Origin: Culex pipiens pallens
Lineage: Eukaryota; Arthropoda; Insecta; Diptera; Culicidae
Length of the DNA: 64,000 nucleotides
Assembly: GCF_016801865.2 (NCBI RefSeq)
Contig: NC_068937.1
Span: 9,868,157 to 9,932,156, forward strand
Reading direction: 5' to 3'
The notes under the pieces are model-generated. The model was not told the origin of the DNA and searched no databases. It worked only from the letters and a program-made list of their open reading frames with translations. Below are positions 23,260-33,839 of this stretch, one piece after another. A program made the translations under genes and the position numbers. How positions within the stretch are numbered: the first letter of the stretch is position 1; every line of letters begins with the position of its first letter.

Positions 23260-24704
23260 TGCCTTCCTCACTTTACTGAGGAAAGGCTATAAAATCACTC
23301 GAAAAACGAACTTCTTAATTTGACCTCCTAGACCCACCTTCACGTATACATATCGACTCAGAATCAAATTCTGAGCAAATGTCTGTGTGTGTGTGTGTGT
23401 GTAGGGATGTGGGTCTGTGCACCAAAAAATATGCACTCGATTATCTTGAGACTGGCTAAACCGATTTGGACCGTTTTGGTCTCATTCGATCCGTCTTGGG
23501 GTCCCATAAGTCCCTATTGAAAATTATGAAGTTTAGTTAAGTACTTCAAAAGTTATGCTAAAAAAACGATTTTGACTAAAGTCCGGAAGATTGTAAAAAG
23601 GGTGTTTTTTGTAAGAAACCCCGTCATGCTATACATTTTTAGAAAGGTATTTGAAAGACCTTTCTAACGCGTCCAAGACATTGAAGATCTGACAACCCTA
23701 TCAAAAGTTATAAGCACTTAAGTGTTATTTATGCACTTTTTGGAGGCCGGATCTCAGATATTTTGATGAAAACGTTGTCCGGATCTCTCATACAACCTGT
23801 CGTTGGATAGGTCATCAAAAGACCTGTCCAATGCGTCCAAGACATTGAAGATCTGACAACCCTATCAAAAGTTATAAGCACTTAAGTGTTATTTATGCAC
23901 TTTTTGGAGGCCGGATCTCAGATATTTTGATGAAAACGTTGTCCGGATCTCTCATGCGACCTGTCGTTGGATAGGTCATCAAAAGACCTGTCCAATGCGT
24001 CCAAGAAATTGAAGATCTGACAACCCTATCAAAAGTTATAAGCACTTAAGTGTTATTTATGCACTTTTTGGAGGCCGGATCTCAGATATTTTGATGAAAA
24101 CGTTGTCCGGATCTCTCATGCGAATTGTCGTTGGATAGGTCATCAAAAGACCTGTCCAATGCATCCAAGACATTGAAGAACTGACAACCCTATCAAAAGT
24201 TATAAGCACTTAAGTGTTATTTATGCACTTTTTGGAGGCCGGATCTCAGATATTTTGATGAAAACGTTGTCCGGATCTCTCATACAACCTGTCGTTGGAT
24301 AGGTCATCAAAAGACCTGTCCAATGCGTCCAAGACATTGAAGATCTGACAACCCTATCAAAAGTTATAAGCACTTAAGTGTTATTTATGCACTTTTTGGA
24401 GGCCGGATCTTAGATATTTTGATGAAAACGTTGTCCGGATCTCTCATGCGACCTGTCGTTGGATAGGTAATCAAAATACCTTTTCAACGGGCACGAATTA
24501 GATTGGAGATCTGACTACCCAATCATAAGTTGTAAGCACCTAAGTGCCCTGCAATATGAAGCTCTGACTACCCAATCTAGTGGTATGAATAATGAGTCAA
24601 ATTGATAAAACACTGAAAAACACCGCCCTTTTGTGTCTTTTTTGGACAGCACCCTTTAAATGTGAGGAAGGCACCAACCACCCTAGGGTGGATTAAGTAA
24701 CGTT
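23260..24704. mobile_element. Inserted element with internal 164-bp tandem array
   Basis: The outer ends are inverted: GCCTTCCTCAC at 23262-23272 and GTGAGGAAGGC at 24663-24673, followed by a short GC-rich tail (CCACCCTAGGGTGG). It interrupts the left arm of the surrounding foldback within a T-rich stretch, so the exact borders are ambiguous by a few bases. The left part has a (GT)n run (23385-23401). This type, with the GAGGAAAGGCTATAA start, is abundant in mosquito genomes from general knowledge. No coding capacity. Confidence 0.75.
23640..24500. repeat. 164-bp tandem repeat, about 5 copies
   Basis: GACAACCCTATCAAAAGTTA begins at 23691, 23855, 24019, 24183 and 24347, exactly 164 bp apart. 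Adjacent units are nearly identical (GGAGGCCGGATCTCAGATA, CGTTGTCCGGATCTCTCAT). The last unit decays after 24470. The array is internal to the inserted element. Confidence 0.95.
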
Positions 24705-24999
24705 TTTTTTTATTTGACTCAAACTTTGTGGGGGCCTTCCCTATGACCAAATAAGCTATTTTGTGTCATTGGTTCACCCATACAAGTCTCCATACAATTT
24801 TGGCTGCTGTCCATACAAAAATGCTATGTAAATATTCAAACAGCTGTAACTTTTGAGTAAATTTTCTGATCAATTTGGTGTCTTCGGCAAAGTTGTAGGT
24901 ATTGTTGAGGACTTTTGAGAAAAAAATAGGTACACGGAAAAAAAATTGCAGATTTTTTTATCAACTTTTTTTTTCACTAAAACTCAATTTCCCAAAATA

Positions 25000-26655
25000 C
25001 GTGATGACTGGTAGCAAGCCATGTTCGGGATCGGTTGATTTAATTTTGCGCTCCACGTTTTTCGTTTTTGCTTGTCAGAAATTTTCACTTCTTGTATTTT
25101 TTCGGTTCGGGTTTTTAGTGATTTTCACGGTCGGGTTTATTCCGCGGGTTATATCGGTTTATGGATTCCGTTTGAACCGTTTGTTGGCGAGATTGCGCGG
25201 ATTGAAATTTTTGACGAATTTCGAAGAAATTGGTGTGAAAGTGAGGGGAAGTTAATTGGTTTGTTCGGTGCAATCCTGGTTTGAAGGAAAATTTACTAAA
25301 GTAAAGTGCGCAGCCCAGTCCAAGTGATTTTGCCTTAATTTGACCGGTGGTTGATTGAATCTGGGAGTTGCTTTGGAAACATGCTGATCATATTAGGGTT
25401 AGCATAACTCTGATCCCGTCGAAAACGATCAAACCGTTTGATTGGTGATTAAGGTTTTTTGGATTGCAGAACATTTTCCCGGTGAGGACTTTCCTTTTTA
25501 CTTATTTATGTGTTTTTTTTATTTTGATGCATGAGAAACATATGAAAAAAAAACAGTTTTACTTTACATTGCGCAATTGTTTTTCATGGCTACCTTGTTT
25601 TTTTTTATCACGTTGAAACTTGTCAGGAGTATTTATCAGTTTGTTCCAGCATTTAAAAAAAAAATAAAATAAACTGGCAGGAATTAAACCGTATCATTAT
25701 GACAAATACCTCCTTGCCATGATAAAAAGTCTGAATTATAGGATTTCGTACACAAATAAAATTACAACCAAGAATTTAAAATTCTCTGTTAATTTTTTCA
25801 TGACATTTATTGTCTTACCATATGTGTGATTTTATTAAAGAATTTAAATCACTCTTGTTGAATAAACAAATGTTTATGCATTTTTTCACATTTTAAAGTC
25901 TACTTTGTTGAAAGAATGCGATCAACTCATTCGGTCAATTTAAAAAGTTTATCGATCTACATATTTTTTTAAAACTTCTATGCTTTGTCGAAGGTTTGAT
26001 TTTTTAGGATAAAATTAAAACATGCTCAAAATCGACCTATGAAAAATGTCACTTATTTCCTTTACAAAATGTTATGTTTTAAAAATCTTTTTTGTTTGAT
26101 TCTTTTTTTTATCCATTTTAGCAAATCAAGAACGCAAGTTTCAAAAAAGTATTTTCACTGCTATAAGTTTCAACAAGATTTGAAGTTGAATTAAACCTCA
26201 AGACTGCATCATTTGGTGAGAGCTTTCCTTTTTAATACAGGCAACCCATACATTTATTCTGACATATTTACAACTCATTAAAGACAAACCACGCCAATTT
26301 CACTATATACGCGGTAGGGTGTTCCCTTGGTCGTTCGCTGTGAGCTGTGGATTGCCTGCTTCTCTAATGAAGGTTCGACTGAGGGGGCATGCTTATTAAT
26401 TTCTCGTCGCTCCATACCCTCAGTGACGTGATGGGAGCAAGGGCGTCTATACAAAGTGTCCCTACACCCGCTACAAATTTCCAGCGCTTGGGGAGGGAAG
26501 AGGGAAACCATTTTGTTCTTTGCGCTGGTATTTGTAGCACTGAAATTCGTGCAAAAAAACTTATGCACGTGGGTGTACAGATTACGGAGTAAAAGATGAT
26601 CGAATTGTTCACCTAGCGCTCACATGTGTTTCGGGACCAAGTTGCCTGCGGGTAT
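25000..26655. other. Unique DNA between the foldback arms
   Basis: The interval 25000-25490 is less AT-rich and resembles an insect untranslated leader, ending near a donor-like CCCGGTGAGGAC (25480). The + strand frames there are not convincing. 25500-26270 is AT-rich with nothing recognised. 26280-26640 is GC-richer and of unknown nature. Confidence 0.3.
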
Positions 26656-26659
26656 GGGG

Positions 26660-27098
26660 ATCATACATACATACATCAAAATCAAAATCAAATTATTCGC
26701 TCTACAGCATTGCCTTGGCGTTCTCGATTGCGAGATTCCTACTCGAAACTAGGTGTTCGAAGGCTTGATTGTTGAGGCAATTGCAAACCTCTTTTTACAC
26801 CTTAGCTTCCATCCACCCCGGGATTCGAACTGACGACCTTTGGATTGTTAGTCCAACTGCCTAACAGCGACTCCACCGAGGCAGGACCCAGGGAGACGAC
26901 TCCTACACCTGGACTGAGCTAACGACCTTACCTTTTTTAGGTTAGTCCGGGACCAACATTTACTTCCCTTCCGACGGAAGGCGTGATCAGACAAATCTCG
27001 TCTCGAAAAATGCCACCGGGACCGTCTGGGATCGAACCCAAGCCGACTGGGTGAGAGGCAATCACGCTTACCCCTACACCACGGTCCCGGCGTAATAT
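26660..27098 (-). mobile_element. Dimeric tRNA-derived SINE
   Basis: Read on the - strand, the first tRNA-like head starts near 27095 (GGGACCGTGGTGTAGGGGTA). It has a fully paired 7-bp acceptor stem (GGGACCG/CGGTCCC), a B-box GGTTCGATCC and an anticodon arm resembling tRNA-Glu(CTC). About 200 nt downstream is a second tRNA-like head (CCTCGGTGGAGTCGC ... AGTTCGAATCCC). The tail is ATTTTGATTTTGATG followed by ATGTATGTATG. Two tRNA regions in one SINE recall the Twin architecture described from Culex pipiens; I cannot confirm family identity. Neither head is a functional tRNA gene: anticodon- and T-stem mismatches are present. Confidence 0.8.
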
Positions 27099-28049
27099 TC
27101 AATGTTTGGCCCTTTTAAAATGTTAGTCTTGATTTAATTTTTTTCAAAATATTTTTTTCGAAAAGATCGGAAAATTTCACGAATGTTTCATGTATTAACA
27201 TTGAAAATCGGACCATTAGTTGCTGAGATATCGACATTAGAAAATGGTGGGTTGTTTTGGTGAGACTTAGAAAACTTCAATTTTCGTGTTTCTTTTTCTT
27301 AAAGTGGCTGTATCTCAGCAACCCGAGGTCCAATCTTCAATGTCTCTTAGACAATTTTATAGCAAATTTTCTGAACTTTTCAAAAAAAATATTTTTAGAA
27401 ATGGTCGCTCATGGTCACTATTTTTAAAAATCGAAAAACTGCAAATAATTTGCTAAAATCAAACTTTCGGTGGCTATATCTTGAAAACGAAGCCCTTTAT
27501 CAAAAAAATTGTGAAGTAGTTTTCGATTGCAAATTCAATTTTGCATTAAAAATTGATTTCAAATTTGTTTTTGCATGAAATTTGGATTTTGTCCAAAAAT
27601 CACTATTTTTTCAAAAATTCATAGCTTGGTGGCAGATTTTTTGACCATGTTTCTCTATAGCTCAAAAGTTGCGGATTTTAGTCCCCTAAAACATATCAAA
27701 AAATCTCGTAAATCAAAATTTTTTTTGGGAAATTGAGTTTTAGTGAAAAAAAAAGTTGATAAAAAAATCTGCAAATTTTTTTTTCCGTGTACCTATTTTT
27801 TTCTCAATTGTCCTCAACAATACCTACAACTTTGCCGAAGACACCAAATTGATCAGAAAATTTACTCAAAAGTTACAGCTGTTTGAATATTTACATAGCA
27901 TTTTTGTATGGACAGCAGCCAAAATTGTATGGAGACTTGGTGAACCAATGACACAAAATAGCTTATTTGGTCACAGGGAAGGCCCCCACAAAGTTTGAGC
28001 CAAATCAAAAAATACAAATAAAATCCATTTCCGGTGTTGGTAGAGAATT

Positions 28050-29070
28050 GCTCTTTAAGCAAGTGGACGTCTACATTTCAAGTAGAAATTCGTCAGAAAC
28101 AATCTCTATGTACCTACATCAAAAAAACCTTTGCTCAAACTTGATCAACTGTGGCACTTTTTATTTGGGTTGCATAACTAATTTTCTAGTGGTTATACGT
28201 AAATTTGTTGACTCAATTAAAAAAAAACAATGATAAATGCTAGACTAAGACTCCGTCTATCAGAAAGTTCCTATCTGCATAGGAATCCCATGACTAATAG
28301 GTTGTTTTAAAAAAAATCTCTAGATTTCACACTACAATAATGCTTATTTTCTGAGTACATTGAAACTCTGAACAGCCAGAAAAGGTTTAAAATTGATTTT
28401 TGAATCTGTTTTGAAAATTCACACAGGGCCACAGTTGATTCATTGAATTACATTTGATATATTATTTTTCGATATATTGCTTTAAAATTAAAAAAAAATG
28501 ATCAGAAATTGCTCTCTGGCGTGCTCTGTATACTATAGTTGAATGTTAAAATCAATATAAGATTTTAGGACCCAATAGAAACAGAATTCAACTGTGATAT
28601 TTTTGTCAAATGGTACCTAAAATATTTTCTACGTTTTTACCAAATATAATTTTTAAAGTTTTATCAACCTTTTTCAATCCACAACAAAAAAGATTCAATC
28701 AACTGTGGTAATGTAAAAAAAACGTCAAAAAGTATGAATGAACAAAAAATAAATTATTCCCCACAGTACTTTAAACAAACTTTCAAACTAAAGCAAACTT
28801 ACTTCGTCGCAGTAAATACATTTTCCCGCAGCGTTTGCAACGGGACACAGCTTTTGGAACGCGTCCTTGCCGCTAGAAACAAGTCGTTAAAAGCAGTTAC
28901 TGACTGTACCCGGGGGCAATAAAAACCCTGCCCAGATTTGCAAGTTAATCCTTCTCTTGGAAATGAAATTTGCATTTTATGAACTGTAATATAACACGCC
29001 AATTAATTGTAAAAAACAATGTAATACACATTTGATTCTACTAAATCAACTGTGGTAAAAATTATAGAAA
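28050..29070. repeat. Motif-island tandem unit B
   Basis: The first of two ~975-bp tandem units. Matching landmarks in unit C lie 974-979 bp further right: CCACAGTTGAT at 28430 (29415), TTCAACTGTGAY at 28587 (29561), AATCAACTGTGGTA at 28697 (29672) and 29044 (30017), and the exon-like segment at 28803 (29777). The flanking DNA is visibly diverged, but about 180 bp around the exon-like segment is about 96% identical. Confidence 0.85.
28803..28872 (-). other. Exon-like 70-nt segment, copy B
   Basis: On the - strand an acceptor-like CTTGTTTCTAG precedes and GTAAGTTTG follows. The frame ending on a codon boundary reads GKDAFQKLCPVANAAGKC, then IYCDE. Against copy C it differs at three bases, and against copy A at about ten codons, but the cysteines, length and splice sites are unchanged. 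Another frame here gives a zinc-finger-like RCKRCGK, but that frame has a stop in copy A, so I do not favour it. A longer exon starting further upstream is possible because 108 nt upstream are equally conserved. Confidence 0.4.
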
Positions 29071-30035
29071 GATTTTTTTTTGCGAATGGACGTCTACATT
29101 TCAAGTAGCAAAACGTCAGACAAAAATCTCAATGTACATCAAAATATCCTTTGTTTTATCTAGATCAACTGTGACACTTTTCGTCAGGGTTGCATAACAA
29201 AATTGTGAGTGGTGATATGTAAATTTGCTGACCTCCGTCCATCAGAATCATTTATTTTGATCAACTGTGGCATTTGATGATCAAAATGTTTGTTCCAAAC
29301 GATCTGAAAATACTAATTGGGTCCTAAAATTGATTTTAGATTGCGTATTTTATTTCACACAACAATAATAATAAAAATCAAAATTGACTTACATTATTGA
29401 AAATGCAAACTGCACCACAGTTGATTGGTTGAATCACGGTTGATGTGTTATTTTTCAATGTTTTGCTTCAAAATTAAAAAAAAGTTATTGTTCTCTGGCG
29501 TGCCCTTCATGACTGTATGCCAATATTAATTAGAGATTTTAGGACCCAATCGCCGCACAATTCAACTGTGACATTTTTGTCAAATTGAACCTAAAATATT
29601 TTATACTTTTGTTTACCACATATAATTTTGAAGATTTTATCAACCATTTTCAATCCACAATTAAAATAGTAAATCAACTGTGGTAATGTTAAAAGAACGT
29701 TAAAAAGAATAAGCAAGAAAAATTTAATTATTCCCCGCAGTATTTTAAACAAACTCTCAAACTGAAACAAACTTACTTCGTTGCAGTAAACACATTTTCC
29801 CGCAGCATTTGCAACGGGACACAGCTTTTGGAACGCGTCCTTGCCGCTAGAAACAAGTCGTTAAAAGCAGTCACTGACTGTACCCGGGGGCAATAAAAAC
29901 TCTGCCCAGATTTGCAAGTTAATCCTTCTCGTGGAAATGAAATTTGCATTTCAGAGGCTGCTAAGTTGTAAGCACATTTTATGTGCAAACAAGGTAAAAA
30001 AATTGTAGTTTTGCTTAATCAACTGTGGCATTGAA
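29071..30035. repeat. Motif-island tandem unit C
   Basis: The second ~975-bp unit, directly adjacent to unit B and in the same orientation. It contains motif copies at 29163, 29259, 29414, 29561, 29672 and 30017 and the third exon-like segment. Confidence 0.85.
29777..29846 (-). other. Exon-like 70-nt segment, copy C
   Basis: Splice signals are the same as in copies A and B (acceptor-like TTTCTAG, donor GTAAGTTT). The codon-boundary frame reads GKDAFQKLCPVANAAGKC, then VYCNE. Motif copies lie 91 bp beyond the donor side and 170 bp beyond the acceptor side, the same geometry as copy B. Confidence 0.4.
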
Positions 30036-33000
30036 AAAAATTAACCGCTGAAAATAATAAATTCATGTTATGGTCGTGACCCATTTCATGAAACCACAGT
30101 GGATTCAGTTTTGATTATTTTATCAGACAATCCCATTTTAGAAAAACAATTGTGGCACTTTTTCGCTTGAGCTTCTAACTAAATTGCATAATATGTTTCT
30201 TGTTGAAGCAAACACTTTTCTTCAATCAAACTTATTCAATTAAAACTGCTCCTTTGATCAACTGTGACATAACGTCTTTCCACATGCAGAACTTCAAGAC
30301 GGTGCCTCTAATTTGATCCAATCTTACCAGCCAAATTTGTTGATTGTTTCTCATCCAAGACGCGCAGCAGTCTCGCTTGCAACGTTCCGCAAAAAAGAGA
30401 AGAGTTTCAAAAAATTGCTTTTTAATCAACAGTGGTACCAACGAAAAAGTCGTATCGCCAAGGGAGCACGTCCTCTCGGATGTCTTCCCAGCGCCGGCTT
30501 CTCTCAATTTGTGGATGTGCTTTATCTCGTCGTCTTTCTGACTTTGCATATTAATCTTGCTCGTAGTTTGTAGCAGAAGACAAACACCCGAAAAATTTCT
30601 CCACGTGTGCCGTTCGTTCGTTTCACACGTGTGACATGCCCAATTCCGGCTCTCGAAACGATTGTCTGCAGTGCAGAGCGGAGACAATTTCGGAGTTGTT
30701 CCCGGTGATAAATGGTGCCAAATCATGAGTTTCATTGTTAAAATTATTCTTTGGACTCCAAATTGAAGTTGGGAGAAGGGGGGAAAACCACTTGAAAATT
30801 GATGGTGACGCCGGCCACAAAATTTCAAAATTGGCTCACATCGCTCCATTAGGGTAGGCTGGCCACAAAAACCGAACCTCCCTGCCACTTCTGAACCCCC
30901 GGTCAACCAAGCTTTTTACACACACCCTCTCTTCGACACTTGATCAATATTGTTCACTTCCTTTGTTTGAGTGTGTGTGTATTTTTCAAGCCTCAACGCC
31001 ACTACGTGGTCCCGCCTCTCTCTCTGTTGAACCATTGAATGGTCGCTGAACTCGAACTTTGATTGCCCTTATATTTAGAATGGGGAAAATTGAGGGGTCG
31101 CCCCTATTTTCGACCCACTGTGTACCCATTTTCGACCTATTCGAAAAAGTTGCTATCGGTGCGATTTTTAATCGTCATTTCTGAAGATTAAATTTAAGTT
31201 GGGTCCAAAATTGATCCCTTGACCCTATCAAGCCCCACATAAATGTAAACGAGGGCCCATTTTTCGGGTCCGGGAAGGTTTTTGCCGGGGAATTTTCATG
31301 TGTTGACTGAGGAATATAATGAGTTATGGATGAGTTATGACAGGTGAATCGCCTTCCGAGCCTCAAAGTTTGCTTTTTCAAGGTCGGACGTCGTCGGTTG
31401 CCTAATGGTTCCCCATGGCTGGTTTGTTGGGTTAGATTCTTCAGCCAAACACCAATTTGCAATTCGGATCGTTCATTCATATTCTTATGCTGTCCTGCTG
31501 CCGCTGCTTGGCATTATAAGAAGGACTTCTTCTGCCAGGAATGTGAAAATGTGAGCACGTGAACACTTTTTCACACTCTTTCACACTTTTGAAGCCCGGT
31601 TGATGTGGGGTGGTGAACTGTCCCCCGGGGATACTGGTGATTCTGGTTCTGGATCGGAATTCAGGCACGCCATCAGCCCCGCCAGAAGCACTTCTTCGTG
31701 CAAGCGAACGGAATGACACCGTTTTGTGCTGACGCTGCGCCATGTTGTCCTCCTGTGGGCCATTGGGACATCATTTCCGGGAAGACCGACGGCAGATTGG
31801 ATGAAGTTTGTAGAGTTGGAACGGGAAGGAGGGAAACTTTTGTTTTTCAGAACTTCCAGTAAAGTTTTGCTTTTTTCATATATAACTTATAAAAGTTTTA
31901 AAATTAACAAAAAACGGTTTTTTCCTCAAACAGGTTGGATTTTTCATTAGTTGACATTTCTTCAAACAAAAAAAAAAAAACTTTCAGTGCCTTCCACCTC
32001 TGTGACGTTGCCGAGTGATTTCACATCGGAACCACTAGCCAAACAGCATGGATTTTACACCATCCACACGACCGAGTGCTTCGAATTCTAGTTAGTCGGA
32101 CCCTACGTCGACGAGCGCAGAACCCCCCGAGCTGTTCCGTTCTGACTTTGGCTCTAAGCTCCACCGAGACCGGAGCAGCTCAACGTTTCCGTTTTGTGAC
32201 TAGATTACACCAGGGAGATCGACCGAGAGAAAAAACAGACACACACCCTCTTAGTTAGTGGTTCTTGGAAGGAACACGCGAGAAAAAAAAAACACATGAT
32301 TTTCATGTAACTTTACAAAAATTTAACTGTAAAATAACAGTTCTTGTAAGTTTACATGTCGGCTAACGTAATTTTACAATACATTTATTTTTTACTCAAA
32401 TTTGGACTTTATCACTCGTTTAAAATATAAAATCACTCAAAATCAGTTAAATGTAATTTTACATGCACTTTCATGTAAAATCCCAAACACCAACTTTCCA
32501 CCGTGCAAAAGGGAAGATGCTGTGTCATTGGGGCGACCACCTCCGTGTGTATGTTTGTCGAGTCGAGTCGAACGTCGGTGTGTGCAATCAACTGTGTTAT
32601 AAGTGTATGGGTCGTCCTGATTTAATTTGCACTGATTCTCCATCCCCCAGTCCGTGCTGTGCTCGCTAGCTTGGTCCGCTTTTTTGCCTTCTCATACACA
32701 CCAATCAAGTCCGAGAAGAAGGGATCAAACGATGGCGCTTCCTCTCGGTGTTCTCTTTTCTAATCCCCGCCTTCCGGTTGCTAAGCGAATTTTGCCTCCG
32801 AACGGCCCCATTTATTAGCGGGAAATGAGACGCCAAAACGATGCCTCCACGTGGCTGCTGCCGTTTAGTCCACGTGTTTGGCTGGATTCGACTTTTAACG
32901 ATCACTTTGTGTGATGGGATTAGAAGCGCTGTGAGGGTGATTAAGGCGGGGGGATTTTTCGGTGGTCTTTTGAATTGAGGGATTGGCAATTAATGAATTT

Positions 33001-33226
33001 TGCTGAAGGTTGAATTTTCCCACAGTTTATTCGATTTTGCATGAACCTTCGAACCTTAAAAGCAAACTAGTCAGTTCCTATGGTTTGGAATTTCAACATG
33101 TTTTATGTGATTTTTTTTAATTTTTTTTTCTAATTATTTTTTGAGGGGTCAAAATTGGCTGCAAATTTAGATTTTTTACCGAATTCGGTGAAGTCTACCG
33201 AATTTTCAACTGCTGAAGAGTTCGGT
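30036..33226. other. Mixed unique DNA, no gene assigned
   Basis: Two last motif copies (30256; 30424 as a variant AATCAACAGTGGTA) end the left half of the island. 30300-31100 and 31300-32280 are GC-richer. A - strand frame of 224 codons (30232-30906) resembles no family and part of it overlaps motif repeats. 31990-32280 has leader-like composition. 32280-32480 has repeated ATGTAATTTTACA-like words in both orientations. I cannot support any coding exon here. Confidence 0.35.
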
Positions 33227-33664
33227 ACACTGAAAATTACCAAAGTCGGTATATAATTACCGAAATTCGGTAATGAAGTCCATTATTGTTTTTCGTACAA
33301 CCGATATTCGGTAAAATTATGTTAATTTTGACAGGTGGTTTACCGAATTAAACTTTACCGATTTTTCAATCACCGAATTCTGTAAAAAAAAAATTTGTAT
33401 TGTCCCTGACTATGCCTCTACGCATTTTTAAACAATATCATTCAATAGAAGAAAATGTAAAAAACAAGCAAAAAAATTAGAAAGGTGACTGTAGACAATA
33501 AGATTTATTACCAAATTCGGTAGTTGAAAAATCGGTAAAGTTTAGATCCGTTAACCATCTGTCAAAATGAACATAATTTTACCGAATTTCGGTTGTATGA
33601 TGAACAAAAATGAACTTCATTTCCGAATTTCGGTAAGTTTTTACCGAATTTGGTAATTTTCTGT
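33227..33664. mobile_element. Palindromic element rich in ACCGAATTCGGT words
   Basis: The left arm (33227-33390) and the complement of the right arm (33505-33664) share ACTGAAAATTACCAAA-type ends, ACAACCGAWATTCGGTAAAA and CTTTACCGATTTTTCAA. The spacer of about 115 bp is unrelated. The word TACCGAATT/AATTCGGTA repeats many times within each arm. No clear target duplication was found. Confidence 0.75.
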
Positions 33665-33839
33665 TTAGATAAGTTCAGTTCCGATGAATTATTTTTAAAA
33701 ATACTAAAAATGAAACCAGAAATATACATTTCAAAAAAGTAAAGTTTTTCGTACACAAAAGTTGGTCAGAATGACCTCTTGAACAAGGGCAAAAAAAGCT
33801 CTTGAAAACAAAACAAAAATGTGCATTAGAGGGTTAAAA

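Larger units (their letters stand above)
23211..28053. mobile_element. Large foldback element, interrupted by insertions
   Basis: The left end is GAGCAACTCTACGAAATCGG and the right end is GGTGTTGGTAGAGAATTGCTC. TTTA flanks both (23207-23210 and 28054-28057). The left outer arm resumes at about 24705 (GACTCAAACTTTGTGGGGGC) after an inserted element. It runs to about 24998 and is nearly identical to the complement of 27725-28015. Shared words include CTACAACTTTGCCGAAGACA and CCAAAATTGTATGGAGACTT. Between the arms lie unique DNA (25000-26650), a SINE (26660-27098) and inner-arm sequence (27100-27720). It carries no transposase. Confidence 0.75.

Noticed and set aside
23640..24500. CRISPR-like array
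   Set aside because: Whole 164-bp units repeat without unique spacers, in a eukaryotic transposon context.
26812..27095. Two tRNA genes
   Set aside because: Stem mismatches, the adjacent SINE body and the TTTTGATTTTGATG tail show they are promoter heads of a SINE.
28803..28872. Zinc-finger-like reading RCKRCGKMYLLRR, suggestive of lola-type exons
   Set aside because: The same frame has a stop in copy A and the second zinc-binding half was not found; the alternative frame, open in all three copies, is preferred.
30232..30906. 224-codon - strand frame
   Set aside because: No recognisable domain; it overlaps motif-island sequence and has no conserved counterpart in the neighbouring repeats.
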